Assembly (NCBI RefSeq): GCF_000422485.1
Contig: NZ_KE383855.1
Coordinates: 25,078 to 89,077, forward strand
DNA: 64,000 nucleotides
Source: Paenibacillus pasadenensis DSM 19293
GTDB taxonomy: Bacteria; Bacillota; Bacilli; Paenibacillales; Paenibacillaceae
Reading direction: 5' to 3'
Below, piece by piece: positions 7,860 through 15,856 of the stretch; the stretch's first letter is position 1, and every line of letters starts with the position of its first letter. The position numbers and the translations under genes are program-made. The notes beneath the pieces were generated by a model. That model did not search any database, was not told the DNA's origin, and worked only from the letters and a program-made list of their open reading frames with translations.

Positions 7860-8878
7860 GCGAGCATTCGATGGAGTGGGAGGACAAGGTGAAGCAGGGA
7901 CTTTTTGCAGAGGAGACCTTCTCGGAAGAAATGAAGCGTTCCGTACTGGACGCCGTGAACCGGCGCCACGCCAGATATAGGCTTCGCCCATGGAAGCAGC
8001 TCCTGGGGAGCGCCATGCTCGTTGCCGCCGCGTTGCTTGTAGCGATCCACTGGCCGTCGGACCCTGCCTCCAAGATGGCGGCCGGCTCGCCCGACAGCGT
8101 CTCCGGGCCAGCCTCCGGCTCGCCCGAGAGCGCTCCCTTGCCCGTCTCGTTCGAGCCGCTGGCGGCGAAAGACTGGGAACGGGGGCAGCCGACCTACGCG
8201 GAGGATCCGGACATTCTTCCGGGCCTGTCCAACAAGTTCAATCCGCTGAGCAACGAGTCCAATGAGCGCATCGATCAGATCCCGTTCAGCGACATTCAGC
8301 TGCTTGAGGAAAAGCCGATCGAAGGGTTCGGCACGGCCTTGCGCTACACCTTGAAGCCTGGCTCGACCGCTCCTCACGTTCTCCCGAACAACGGAGCCTA
8401 CTTCGGCTTCACAGTAGACGGATCGACGGAGCCGGATACGCTTTACCATTATGGCACCGGGCATATGTACGATCTGAAGTTCAGCATGACGCGGCTGTTC
8501 GGTCAGGAAGCGCTGAAGATCGAACAGACGATTTGCAGGACGGATGGCGAGTCCTGCGTCTGGTATTTCCGCAAAGACGTGCACGGAGAAGTCTACTCCT
8601 TGATGAGGCTGGACGCCGCCAGCTATGAACGCGACTGGGATGGCGACGGCAAGGAAGAGGCGATCGTCGCGACGCACAAGCGGAATCAGATCTACGTCTT
8701 CAAGGAGCAGGACGGCCGGCTACTATGGACGAGCATAAGAGATGCGCTGCGGGCTGGGCGCGACGATGAGGTGCAGTATGACGATGGCCGCGGAGTGTTC
8801 CTTCTCCGTTCCGCCGGCGGCATGCTAGAGACGTACCGGCTGCAAGGGGAGCCGGACTCGTTGGTCCGGGTGGGCTAG
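7856..8878 (+). CDS. Probable membrane-anchored anti-sigma factor with large extracytoplasmic domain
   Basis: Starts at GTG 7856, overlapping the sigma factor stop (GTGA), with AGGAGG 8 nt upstream, so translation is coupled. The first 45 residues are a charged cytoplasmic segment, followed by one hydrophobic segment (about residues 48-62) and a Ser/Pro/Gly-rich stalk. The outer domain is about 260 residues and contains a DWDGDGKEEAIV motif like the calcium-binding loops of FG-GAP or EF-hand repeats. No zinc HxxxCxxC motif is seen, so it is not a ZAS-type anti-sigma factor. Its role as partner of the sigma factor is inferred from coupling and topology. The outer domain may be the sensor. Confidence 0.7.
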   Translation: MSEHSMEWEDKVKQGLFAEETFSEEMKRSVLDAVNRRHARYRLRPWKQLLGSAMLVAAALLVAIHWPSDPASKMAAGSPDSVSGPASGSPESAPLPVSFEPLAAKDWERGQPTYAEDPDILPGLSNKFNPLSNESNERIDQIPFSDIQLLEEKPIEGFGTALRYTLKPGSTAPHVLPNNGAYFGFTVDGSTEPDTLYHYGTGHMYDLKFSMTRLFGQEALKIEQTICRTDGESCVWYFRKDVHGEVYSLMRLDAASYERDWDGDGKEEAIVATHKRNQIYVFKEQDGRLLWTSIRDALRAGRDDEVQYDDGRGVFLLRSAGGMLETYRLQGEPDSLVRVG

Positions 8879-8935
8879 CGGAGGCCCGCCGGCGAAAGCC
8901 TGATTGCCTCGTAATGGTGCCAATCCAGAGGTTAT

Positions 8936-8996
8936 ATCATCGGAACGGGTGCATCTGCCGTGACCTTTCTCCGGGAAGGGATGTACATTATCCTGA
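8936..8996. repeat. Copy B of a 61-bp structured repeat
   Basis: Second copy of the element at 7153-7213, ending 25 bp before the yheC/D start codon. The hairpin here is CCTTTC-TCCG-GGAAGG (8964-8979) with one U-G pair, and the CATC/GATG closing stem is kept (8938-8941 with 8980-8983). The flanks beyond the 61 bp do not match copy A. Confidence 0.7.
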
Positions 8997-9021
8997 GCAG
9001 CGATGCAAAGGAGACAATGGG

Positions 9022-9789
9022 ATGCGTGGAAAAGGCAGCGGGAGCATTTCCCTGAAGAATAAATGGATAAAGACAAAATGGCTGCAGTCCAACCGCGACT
9101 TGAAGCCGTTTGTTCCGGATACGAAGCTTTTTGATCGATCCGCGCTTGTCCAAATGACAGGCCGGTATGAACGGGTATATTTCAAGCCTACAACCGGGAC
9201 AGGCGGCAACTGAATCGCGCGGATCGAGAAGGCCCCTTCGAAAACGTTCCGGTTGAAAATCAAGACGAGAACGGTTGCCGTCCGTTCGATGGATGATTTA
9301 TTCCGCGAATTGAAAAAGACCGCCCGCGGCAGGAGCTACCTTCTTCAGAAGGGCATCTACCTGAAAACCTCGAACGGCAGGCCGTTCGACTTGCGTACGA
9401 TGGTACAGAAGTCGAAACGGGGGAAGTGGGTCGCCACCGCCATATTCGTCAAGCTTGGTCTGAAGAATAAAGTGGTCACGAATTATCATCAAGGAGGACG
9501 CCTTGCTCTTGTAAAGCCGACGCTGCTCCGGGCAGGCTGCACGGCGGCGGAAATCGAGGACTATTTGCGAAGATTGAAGACGCTGGGTCTGAAGACGGCC
9601 CGATGCTTTGAAGGGAAAAGCCGGCGCTTCAAGGAGCTTGGTCTGGATGTGGCTCTCGACCGCAAAGGGCGGCTATGGATTCTGGAGGTCAACACACGTC
9701 CAAACTTTTACGGGCTGAAGACGCTGCCCGATAAAAGCCTGTACAGAACCGTCATTCGCTACGGCGCGGGATACGAAAGAACGAAATGA
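9022..9789 (+). pseudogene. YheC/YheD-family spore coat ATP-grasp gene interrupted by an in-frame stop
   Basis: The two halves share one reading frame and together read as a YheC/YheD-type endospore coat-associated protein with an ATP-grasp fold. The first half runs from ATG 9022 (AAAGGAG 8 nt upstream) with KGSGSISLKNKW and ends at YFKPTTGTGGN. A TGA at 9211-9213 follows where the family has Gly (GGNG-IARI). The second half continues with LLQKGI, GRPFDLRTMVQ and the metal/ATP-binding LEVNTRPNFYG. A single change GGA to TGA explains it. All downstream motifs are intact, so the mutation looks recent, or it is a sequence error. A short product from an internal start cannot be excluded but would lack the N-terminal lobe. 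Confidence 0.8.
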
Positions 9790-9790
9790 G

Positions 9791-9845
9791 CAGCAGGTAG
9801 ACAAAGCATAGGGTCATCCTCCAGAGGATGGCCCTACTCCTGCTG
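9791..9845. terminator. Bidirectional terminator between yheC/D and cupin gene
   Basis: Nested inverted repeat: CAGCAGG / CCTGCTG outside and TAGGG-CATCCTC / GAGGATG-CCCTA inside. Its right arm overlaps the end of the convergent cupin gene. Confidence 0.6.
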
Positions 9846-10181
9846 CGTATCCAAGCCGCTCGTAACGGTAGCCGTCTTCTCTACGCAAAGATTGACCGTC
9901 CTCTCCTTGGACCAGGTCCGGTGCATGACGCCTTGCGGAATCGTGAACGACTCGCCTGGCTTCAGGCTCACCGTCTCTCCCTCCAGGTCGATGTAGAGCT
10001 CTCCCTCCAGCACGAGGAACAGCTCATCGCCTTCATCATGCTTATGCCAATGGAACGGCCCGTTCATGACCGCGATGCGCAGCGCATGGTCGTTCACCTC
10101 GCTGACCATCCAGTTCTTGTATTCCGACACGCCTCTCGTCAGCTCAAGCAGGTTGATCTTTTCAAGCTGTCCGGTTTTCAT
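9834..10181 (-). CDS. Cupin-domain protein
   Basis: Small single-domain beta-barrel protein of 115 residues. The two cupin motifs are visible: HWHKHDEGDELFLVLEGE with His/His/Glu metal ligands, and PGESFTIPQGVMHRTW with the final His. It is probably a metal-dependent enzyme or a small-molecule-binding protein; the substrate is unknown. It lies 24 bp downstream of, and is read in the same direction as, the MocR-type regulator gene, so the two may be co-transcribed. Confidence 0.88.
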   Translation of the reverse strand: MKTGQLEKINLLELTRGVSEYKNWMVSEVNDHALRIAVMNGPFHWHKHDEGDELFLVLEGELYIDLEGETVSLKPGESFTIPQGVMHRTWSKERTVNLCVEKTATVTSGLDTQQE

Positions 10182-10205
10182 TTGCGTTCACCCTTTCGCA
10201 TGAAG

Positions 10206-11585
10206 TCAGATCCAAGCAATCGCCGATCGGCCCGGTCCGGTCGGCCTTCCCCGGCTCGCAAGCTCGTCCGCCGTCTGGCCGATGAGCCGGATGCCCTGCT
10301 CGATCTGGTGTTCGTTCGTGCGGATGATGCTGAGGCGCCAGCTGTTCGAGCTTCCCGTGCCGGGCAGGTAGCAGGGCGTCGTGGGGAAGACGAGCACGTC
10401 CTTCTGGCGAAGAGCCGCGGCCAGCTCCTCTGCACCGGGATGCTCGGGCAGCTCGAGGCAGGCGAAGATGCCGCCTCCGGACGGGCTTAGCCGGAAGCCG
10501 CCGCTCAAGTGCCGGCCGCACGCCTCCTGCAGCGCCATCATCCGGCTGCGATAGCGATCCTTCACCATGGCGGCGTGGCGCTGAAACAATCCGCTGCCCA
10601 GGTGGATCTCCAATGCGGCCTGGGACAGGGCGGCCGTGCTCAGGTCGCTCATCGACTTGTACCTTCGGAACATGGGGACGAATGCCTCCGGCAGCACGGC
10701 GGCGCCGAGCCGCAGGCCGGGAAGCATCGTCTTGGAGAAGCTGCGGATGTAGATGACGCGGCCCGACCGGTCGTAGCTGAAGATTGGATCGGACTTGCGG
10801 TCCGTCTCCAGGTCGGCGAGGTAGTCGTCCTCCACGATGTACACGTCATGCCTGTCCGCCAGGTCGGCGAGGGCCTCTTTTTCGCGGCGGGACAGGCTGG
10901 TGCCGAGCGGGTTGTGGTAGCGGGGAACCGTATAGAAAAAGCGGATAGAATTGCTCCGGAAATGCCGCTCCACTTCCTCCAGGTCAAGGCCGGATTCCGT
11001 TCGGGGAATTCCGATCGCGGTCGCCCCGAGGAGATCCAGCGCCTTCAGCATCCCGGCATAGCAGGGCTGCTCGACCAATATCGTCGATTTCCCGTTCGGA
11101 AACGGCATGGACGCAAGCAAGTGCAGAGCCTGCTGGGAGCCGGAGACGACGCAGATCCGCTCAGGCCCGGCAAAAACCTGGGCGGCGGCCAGATGGCGGG
11201 ACAGCGCTTCGCGCAGCGAGGGGAATCCAAACGGATCTCCGTAGGCGAACAGCTGGTCGCCGTACAGCTGCACCGCCCGATTCAGCCCATGCTGCAGCTC
11301 CTCGTACGGGATGAGGCCCGGATCGGGAGCGGCCGCGGCAAAATCGATCCGTCCTTGCGGCGGATCGTCGGACGGGGAGGAGCGGACGAGGACGTAGTGG
11401 CCGCTTTTGGGGACCGAGTAGATCAGATGCTCCTTCTCCAATTCGTCGACGGCCCGGATGACGGTGTTCTTGCTGCATGCCCACTGCAGGCTGAGCTCCC
11501 GGATGGACGGCAGCTTGGCTCCCGGCTTGATCGCTCCGCTGTTGATCTGCTGCTTCAGCCCGTCCCTTACCTTCGCATACTTCAT
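10206..11585 (-). CDS. MocR-family regulator (GntR winged helix fused to PLP aminotransferase-like domain)
   Basis: The N-terminal winged helix-turn-helix (about residues 1-75, with GAKLPSIRELSLQWACSKNT) is fused to a fold-type I aminotransferase domain. The PLP-binding lysine is visible in IRSFSKTMLPGLRLG, and the substrate/cofactor segment in YHNPLGTSLS. Members sense PLP or amino-acid-derived ligands and control nearby genes. ATG 11585 is chosen because GGCGGAGGATC directly precedes it; the frame is open further upstream but runs into the divergent gene. It is divergent from the GNAT gene across about 110 bp, a likely shared control region. Confidence 0.93.
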   Translation of the reverse strand: MKYAKVRDGLKQQINSGAIKPGAKLPSIRELSLQWACSKNTVIRAVDELEKEHLIYSVPKSGHYVLVRSSPSDDPPQGRIDFAAAAPDPGLIPYEELQHGLNRAVQLYGDQLFAYGDPFGFPSLREALSRHLAAAQVFAGPERICVVSGSQQALHLLASMPFPNGKSTILVEQPCYAGMLKALDLLGATAIGIPRTESGLDLEEVERHFRSNSIRFFYTVPRYHNPLGTSLSRREKEALADLADRHDVYIVEDDYLADLETDRKSDPIFSYDRSGRVIYIRSFSKTMLPGLRLGAAVLPEAFVPMFRRYKSMSDLSTAALSQAALEIHLGSGLFQRHAAMVKDRYRSRMMALQEACGRHLSGGFRLSPSGGGIFACLELPEHPGAEELAAALRQKDVLVFPTTPCYLPGTGSSNSWRLSIIRTNEHQIEQGIRLIGQTADELASRGRPTGPGRSAIAWI

Positions 11586-11696
11586 GATCCTCCGCCCCGA
11601 TCTGTATGGGTATAGAACTGTCCTAATTCCGTATTCGGCTTCAACTGGAACCATTATACTGAACCCATCTCGATCTTGAACAGGAGGAACTTGTCG

Positions 11697-12113
11697 ATGG
11701 AATGGATTCCGGGCGATCTGCCTTACCGAATGAGCGACCGTACCGAGGAGCTGCAGCCGGACGTGGTTGTCGGCTTGCTGCAGGGCAGCTACTGGGCTGC
11801 GGATAGGTCGAAGGAGACGATCCTGGACAGCTGGCGGGACTCGCTTTGCTTCGGGGTTTACGGCGAGGACGGAGTCCAAGTCGCGTTCATGCGCGTCGTG
11901 ACCGACGGAGCGACCTTTGCCTGGCTGTGCGATGTCATCGTCGTCCCGGAGCATCGGGGAAAAGGGCTCGGCAAATGGATGATGTCGGTTCTGATCGGCC
12001 ATCCTCGCCTTCGCGGCACGGCGATTCATCTCGGCACGCGGGACGCGCATGGATTGTATGAGCAATACGGCTTTGAGCGAAGGGAAACGATGGTCCGCCG
12101 CGCGGTGCGATAA
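11697..12113 (+). CDS. GNAT-family N-acetyltransferase
   Basis: Small acetyl-CoA-dependent acetyltransferase of 138 residues. The acetyl-CoA pyrophosphate-binding motif A reads VIVVPEHRGKGLGKWMM, and the closing strand is typical (LYEQYGFERRE). ATG 11697 has AGGAGG 8-9 nt upstream. It is transcribed divergently from the MocR regulator, which may control it. The acceptor substrate is unknown. Confidence 0.9.
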   Translation: MEWIPGDLPYRMSDRTEELQPDVVVGLLQGSYWAADRSKETILDSWRDSLCFGVYGEDGVQVAFMRVVTDGATFAWLCDVIVVPEHRGKGLGKWMMSVLIGHPRLRGTAIHLGTRDAHGLYEQYGFERRETMVRRAVR

Positions 12114-12256
12114 GCCGATTAAGGAGCCGCTCGCCGTTACTTAAACGCTTAGCAAATGAGCAACAAAAGATTCCACAGCCTCGTTTTACAGAATGGATGT
12201 CGCTGCCGATAGCGCCTTAATCCAGACGATATTCCAAATTCAAGGAGGCGAGGCTT

Positions 12257-13168
12257 GTGGGTAAAAAAAGACTTTTAAGCAGCTTAATAGGAGTTGCGAT
12301 GCTAGCTGCAATGGGAAACAGCGCATTCGCAGCGGAAGCTCCTCTTCATCTCAACGTCAATGGAACGAAGCTTGCCGATCAAAAGCCGGTCATCATCGAC
12401 CAATCGATCTTGGTGCCCATTCGGACGATTTCCCAGCTTCCTGGCTTTCATGTGGATTGGGACAACAAGAGTAAGACGGTATCCGTGACAAATGGAAGCA
12501 CGCAGGACGTTCTCAAGCTGACCGTCGGCAAAACGAAGGCTGTTTTAGGGGCCAGCACCGTAACCGTCAGCGTTCCGCCCCGAAACATCGGCAGCTCCGT
12601 CTATGTGCCGCTGCGTTTCATTGCAGAATCGCTGAATGCTTATGCAGCATGGGACGCAGAATCCAGAACCGCCGTCGTATATCCCTTTCCCGCAAGCGAG
12701 GAGTACAAAAGCGAGGATCTTGCCGCCTCCCGGCAGGCCGTTTTGGGATTGCCGAAAATCAGCTTGAAGGACCATTTGGGCTTCACGCCGGATGTTCGTA
12801 CAACCACGTATTATTTCCCTCAAAACCAGTCGCAAAAATTCTTCATTCAAGAAGGAGAGTACATCCGCTATTTCGAGGTGGAAAACGGCGCCGCGTGGCA
12901 GCGGTGGGAAGGGCAAGCAGGCGCCAAAAAAGCCGGCGAGCGCGATGCAGTGCCGAATTTAGTTCCAGCCGTAAAAGGCGAATGGGGAAAGCGTCCCGCT
13001 TACAGCGGCGCTTATGTTTATTTCATGCATGAATGGATGGCAGGGGAAGTAAGGTACGGGCTGCTCGATGAGACTGGAGAAGGTACGGAGCTCGGAAGTA
13101 AAGAAGGCGTATTCGACCAAGTGATAATTTTCCCGATCGATGGCGAAAAGGGAATGGAGTTGAGATGA
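12257..13168 (+). CDS. Secreted protein with copper amine oxidase N-terminal (stalk) domain
   Basis: Begins at GTG 12257 with AAGGAGG upstream. A Sec signal peptide (about residues 1-26, ending AFAAEA) is followed by a copper amine oxidase-like N-terminal domain: LHLNVNGTKL, ILVPIRTISQLPGFHVDWD and VYVPLRFIAESLNAYAAWD, the usual tandem half-repeats. This domain is common in Paenibacillus cell-wall proteins and carries no oxidase activity itself. The last 160 residues match nothing I recognise. It stands alone with a terminator behind it. Confidence 0.85.
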   Translation: MGKKRLLSSLIGVAMLAAMGNSAFAAEAPLHLNVNGTKLADQKPVIIDQSILVPIRTISQLPGFHVDWDNKSKTVSVTNGSTQDVLKLTVGKTKAVLGASTVTVSVPPRNIGSSVYVPLRFIAESLNAYAAWDAESRTAVVYPFPASEEYKSEDLAASRQAVLGLPKISLKDHLGFTPDVRTTTYYFPQNQSQKFFIQEGEYIRYFEVENGAAWQRWEGQAGAKKAGERDAVPNLVPAVKGEWGKRPAYSGAYVYFMHEWMAGEVRYGLLDETGEGTELGSKEGVFDQVIIFPIDGEKGMELR

Positions 13169-13178
13169 ATCAACAAAG

Positions 13179-13228
13179 GACACCTCTAGTCGGGTTCCTC
13201 CTCGCGAGGAGAACATGCTGGAGGTGTC
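13179..13228 (+). terminator. Terminator after stalk-domain gene
   Basis: Outer stem GACACCTC / GAGGTGTC (13179-13186 with 13221-13228) encloses the palindrome CTCCTCGCGAGGAG. A T-rich tail follows. Confidence 0.6.
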
Positions 13229-13250
13229 TTATGGTTTAATCAATCTATTT

Positions 13251-13271
13251 ACATACATACAGTATGTATGT
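13251..13271. promoter_or_regulatory. Perfect 21-bp palindromic operator over the glyoxalase-TetR promoter
   Basis: Half-sites ACATACATAC and GTATGTATGT flank a central A and are exact inverted copies. The palindrome sits between TTTACA (13248-13253) and a GTTAAT -10-like hexamer (13270-13275), so a bound repressor would block the promoter. The TetR-type protein encoded second in this operon is the natural candidate to bind it. Confidence 0.8.
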
Positions 13272-13309
13272 TAATGTGAAAGCATTCCAAGCCGAAAGGG
13301 GCATTTCGC

Positions 13310-13738
13310 ATGAAAGCATCCAGTTTCTATCCGGTCCTGTTGACGGATCAGGTTCGTTCTACGGCGTCGTTTTACGAGGAGCACTTCGGCTTCCAAAAAG
13401 TGTTCGAGGCGGACTGGTACGTCAGCCTAAAACTGTCCGGCGAGAAAGTTTCGTACGAGCTGGCCGTCCTGGAGGCGCATCCCACGATTCCGGAGCCGTA
13501 CCGGAACCGTACGAACGGACTCATTCTGAACTTCGAAGTGGAGGATGTCGATGCCCAGTACGATCGCCTCATCCGCGATGCCGGGCTGCCGCTGGCGCTC
13601 GAGCTCCGGAGCGAGGACTTCGGCCAGCGGCACTTCATCACATCCGATCCGAACGGCGTGCTGATCGATGTCATCACCGTCATCCCTCCTTCGGACGGAT
13701 ACAGCGAGCAGTATTCCGAACAAATTTGGAACGAATAA
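13310..13738 (+). CDS. VOC/glyoxalase-family protein
   Basis: Single vicinal-oxygen-chelate domain protein of 142 residues. Features are the N-terminal [23 protein letters not shown] pattern, the central [15 protein letters not shown] and the C-terminal [13 protein letters not shown]. Members are metal-dependent lyases, dioxygenases or antibiotic-binding proteins; the substrate is unknown. The TetR gene follows after 17 bp, and a perfect palindrome covers the shared promoter, so it is likely induced by a ligand of that repressor. Confidence 0.9.
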   Translation: MKASSFYPVLLTDQVRSTASFYEEHFGFQKVFEADWYVSLKLSGEKVSYELAVLEAHPTIPEPYRNRTNGLILNFEVEDVDAQYDRLIRDAGLPLALELRSEDFGQRHFITSDPNGVLIDVITVIPPSDGYSEQYSEQIWNE

Positions 13739-13755
13739 TAGAAAGAGGACTGCCT

Positions 13756-14346
13756 GTGAAAAGAAGCAAGGAAGAAGCGGCGGAAACGATCCGCAAGCTG
13801 ATGGAGGTCGCCCGGAGCCATTTTGCCGAACATGGCTATGCGGAGGCGGCATTGGAGTCGATCGTGCAAGAGGCGGGCCTGACGCGCGGGGCGGTCTATC
13901 ATCATTTTCGCAGCAAGAAGGATCTGTTCCGGGCGGTGCTCGCCGATGTCCAGCAAGACGTCGCGGAGAGGGTGGAGAGCGAGGCGGCGACCAGCGAGGA
14001 GATGGGGGAGCAGCTCTACTTGGGCTGCCGCGCGTTCATCCTGGCGGCGATCGAGGATCGCAACCGGCGCATCCTGCTGATCGACGGCCCGGCGATCGTG
14101 GGCTGGGAAGCATGGAGAGAGATGGACCGCCATCATTCCATGCGGCTGCTGAGAGAGCAGCTCGGCCTGATGCAGGAGCACGGCTATGTTCGGCCCATGC
14201 CCCTCGACGCTTTGGTCCACTTCATTTCGGGCGGCCTGAACGAGACGGCGCTGTGGCTTGCCGGTGCGTCGGTGGAGCCCGACGCCCAGGAGGAGACGAT
14301 GAAGATGCTCGCATTCCTGCTGGATGGACTGAAAAAGCAAAGCTAG
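13756..14346 (+). CDS. TetR-family transcriptional regulator
   Basis: Starts at GTG 13756 with AGAGGA upstream; 196 residues. The N-terminal helix-turn-helix is clear: LESIVQEAGLTRGAVYHHFRSKKDLFRAVL (about residues 31-60). The C-terminal ligand domain is of the common TetR type (WREMDRHHSMRLLREQLG). It probably represses its own two-gene operon through the 13251-13271 palindrome. Confidence 0.93.
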   Translation: MKRSKEEAAETIRKLMEVARSHFAEHGYAEAALESIVQEAGLTRGAVYHHFRSKKDLFRAVLADVQQDVAERVESEAATSEEMGEQLYLGCRAFILAAIEDRNRRILLIDGPAIVGWEAWREMDRHHSMRLLREQLGLMQEHGYVRPMPLDALVHFISGGLNETALWLAGASVEPDAQEETMKMLAFLLDGLKKQS

Positions 14347-14357
14347 CGCCGATAGGA

Positions 14358-15716
14358 CTACCCTCCCTGCACGAGACCTTCCAGATCCGGCTGCAGCTTT
14401 TTGCGCAGCGCATACAGCAGGATGGCTCCGACCAGGAATGCGGCCGCATCCGCGAAGACGAGCGACCAGACCACGCCATGGAAGCCATGCAGTCGGTCGG
14501 CGAAGTACAGCACGGGAATCAGGGTAATCCCCTGGATCACGGACATAATAAACGCTGCGGTTCCTTGCGCGGTCGCCTGGAAGATGCCGACGAACAGCGT
14601 GGTCAGGCCGGTGATGAACAGCGACAGGAACGTCACATGCAGGATGTAGCTGCCCATCTCGATCAGGTGCGGATCGTTCGTGAACCATCCGATCAGGTGG
14701 TCGGACACGAGGTAGACGATGACGCCGAACGAGGCGGCCAGCGCCAGGATCGTCTTGATCGTGAAGCCGATCGTCTGCTTCATGCGCCCTTTGTTCGCGG
14801 CGAATGAGAAGGCGATGAGCGGCACGACTCCTTCGCATAACCCCATCAGGATGAACTCGGGAAATTGCAGCAGCCGGGAGGAGATTCCGTAAGCGGCAAC
14901 GGCCGGGTCGCCGTACTCCACGAGGTAATGGTTCAGGATGAGCGACATCGCCCCGAGGAAGACGCTCATGATGAAGACGGGAACGCCGATTTTGAATACG
15001 TTGGCCAGAATCTTTCGGCTCGCCTTGAACCAGCGGGCCGAGACGGTGAGGAACCGGCTCTTGACTCCGATATGATAGGCGTAGAACGCGCTCGCGACCC
15101 CGTTGGAAACGACGGTGGCGGACGCGACGCCGACTACGCCCCAGTCGAGCACGAAGACGGCGATCGCATCGAGCGCGATGTTGACGGCTACGCTCAGCAT
15201 CATGCCGGCCATCGAGGTGACGGCCGCCCCCTCGGCGCGCACGATGTTCTCCAGCGTGAAGAACAGGACGACCAGCGGCGAGCCGATCAGCATGACCGTC
15301 ACATAATCCTTGGTGAATCCGAAGGAATCCGGCGTCGCCCCGAGGCTATGGACGATCGGATCGATCAGCGGGAGGCCGATCGCCATGACGATCAGACCGA
15401 GGACGAGGCTGCTGTAAAAGGCGAAGGACGAGACCTGCTTCGCCTCGTCATAGCTCCTCTCGCCCAGCAGGCGGGAGATGAAGGTGCCGCTGCCCATCCC
15501 GATCAGGTTGCCCAGCGCCATGATGATCGCGAACAGCGGCAGCGTCAGCGCGAGCGCGGTCAGCATGGCCGTGTCGCGGAGCGTCCCGAGGAAGTAGGCG
15601 TTCAAGATGGAATAGATGACGCTCATCGACGTGCCGAGCATCATCGGGACGGCGAAGTGGGCGACGGCTTTGGCGATCGGGGCTTTCTCGAAATAGTGAA
15701 GGTTTTCTGCATCCAT
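14358..15716 (-). CDS. MATE-family multidrug efflux transporter
   Basis: Integral membrane protein of 452 residues with about 12 hydrophobic segments in two related halves, the layout of Na+/H+-coupled MATE exporters. The N-terminal half has the family stretch AVAHFAVPMMLGTSMSVIYSILNAYFLG, and GSGTFISRLLGE marks the first inverted unit. It is divergent from a TetR gene with three operator-like repeats between them, so it is likely an efflux pump under that repressor. The two coding sequences are 140 bp apart. Confidence 0.93.
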   Translation of the reverse strand: MDAENLHYFEKAPIAKAVAHFAVPMMLGTSMSVIYSILNAYFLGTLRDTAMLTALALTLPLFAIIMALGNLIGMGSGTFISRLLGERSYDEAKQVSSFAFYSSLVLGLIVMAIGLPLIDPIVHSLGATPDSFGFTKDYVTVMLIGSPLVVLFFTLENIVRAEGAAVTSMAGMMLSVAVNIALDAIAVFVLDWGVVGVASATVVSNGVASAFYAYHIGVKSRFLTVSARWFKASRKILANVFKIGVPVFIMSVFLGAMSLILNHYLVEYGDPAVAAYGISSRLLQFPEFILMGLCEGVVPLIAFSFAANKGRMKQTIGFTIKTILALAASFGVIVYLVSDHLIGWFTNDPHLIEMGSYILHVTFLSLFITGLTTLFVGIFQATAQGTAAFIMSVIQGITLIPVLYFADRLHGFHGVVWSLVFADAAAFLVGAILLYALRKKLQPDLEGLVQGG

Positions 15717-15756
15717 GCGGATCCCGGCTTTCTAGGTTTATTTTTTTGAGATCAAT

Positions 15757-15838
15757 CTAACGGCGTTAGGTTGTGCCTTACAGTGTTAGATGATATCATG
15801 GCCTTATGAACCTGTAAAGCATAAACTTACACCGTTAG
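15757..15838. promoter_or_regulatory. Three copies of a 13-bp TetR operator between MATE and TetR genes
   Basis: CTAACGGCGTTAG (15757-15769), CTTACAGTGTTAG (15777-15789) and CTTACACCGTTAG (15826-15838) share the palindromic pattern CTWAC-NNN-GTTAG. The first two are centred 20 bp apart, two helical turns. They cover the control region of both divergent genes. Confidence 0.8.
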
Positions 15839-15856
15839 ATAAAAGGCGGGTGCCAG

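Noticed and set aside
7153..8996. Known riboswitch such as TPP, SAM or c-di-GMP class for the 61-bp element
   Set aside because: None of the conserved cores I know for these classes is present.
9211..9213. TGA decoded as selenocysteine in yheC/D
   Set aside because: The family has glycine at this position, no selenocysteine hairpin is evident, and a single base change explains the stop.
10206..12065. Long 619-codon frame for the MocR regulator
   Set aside because: The extra 160 codons lie antisense to the GNAT gene and the divergent promoter region; ATG 11585 has a strong ribosome site and matches the family start.
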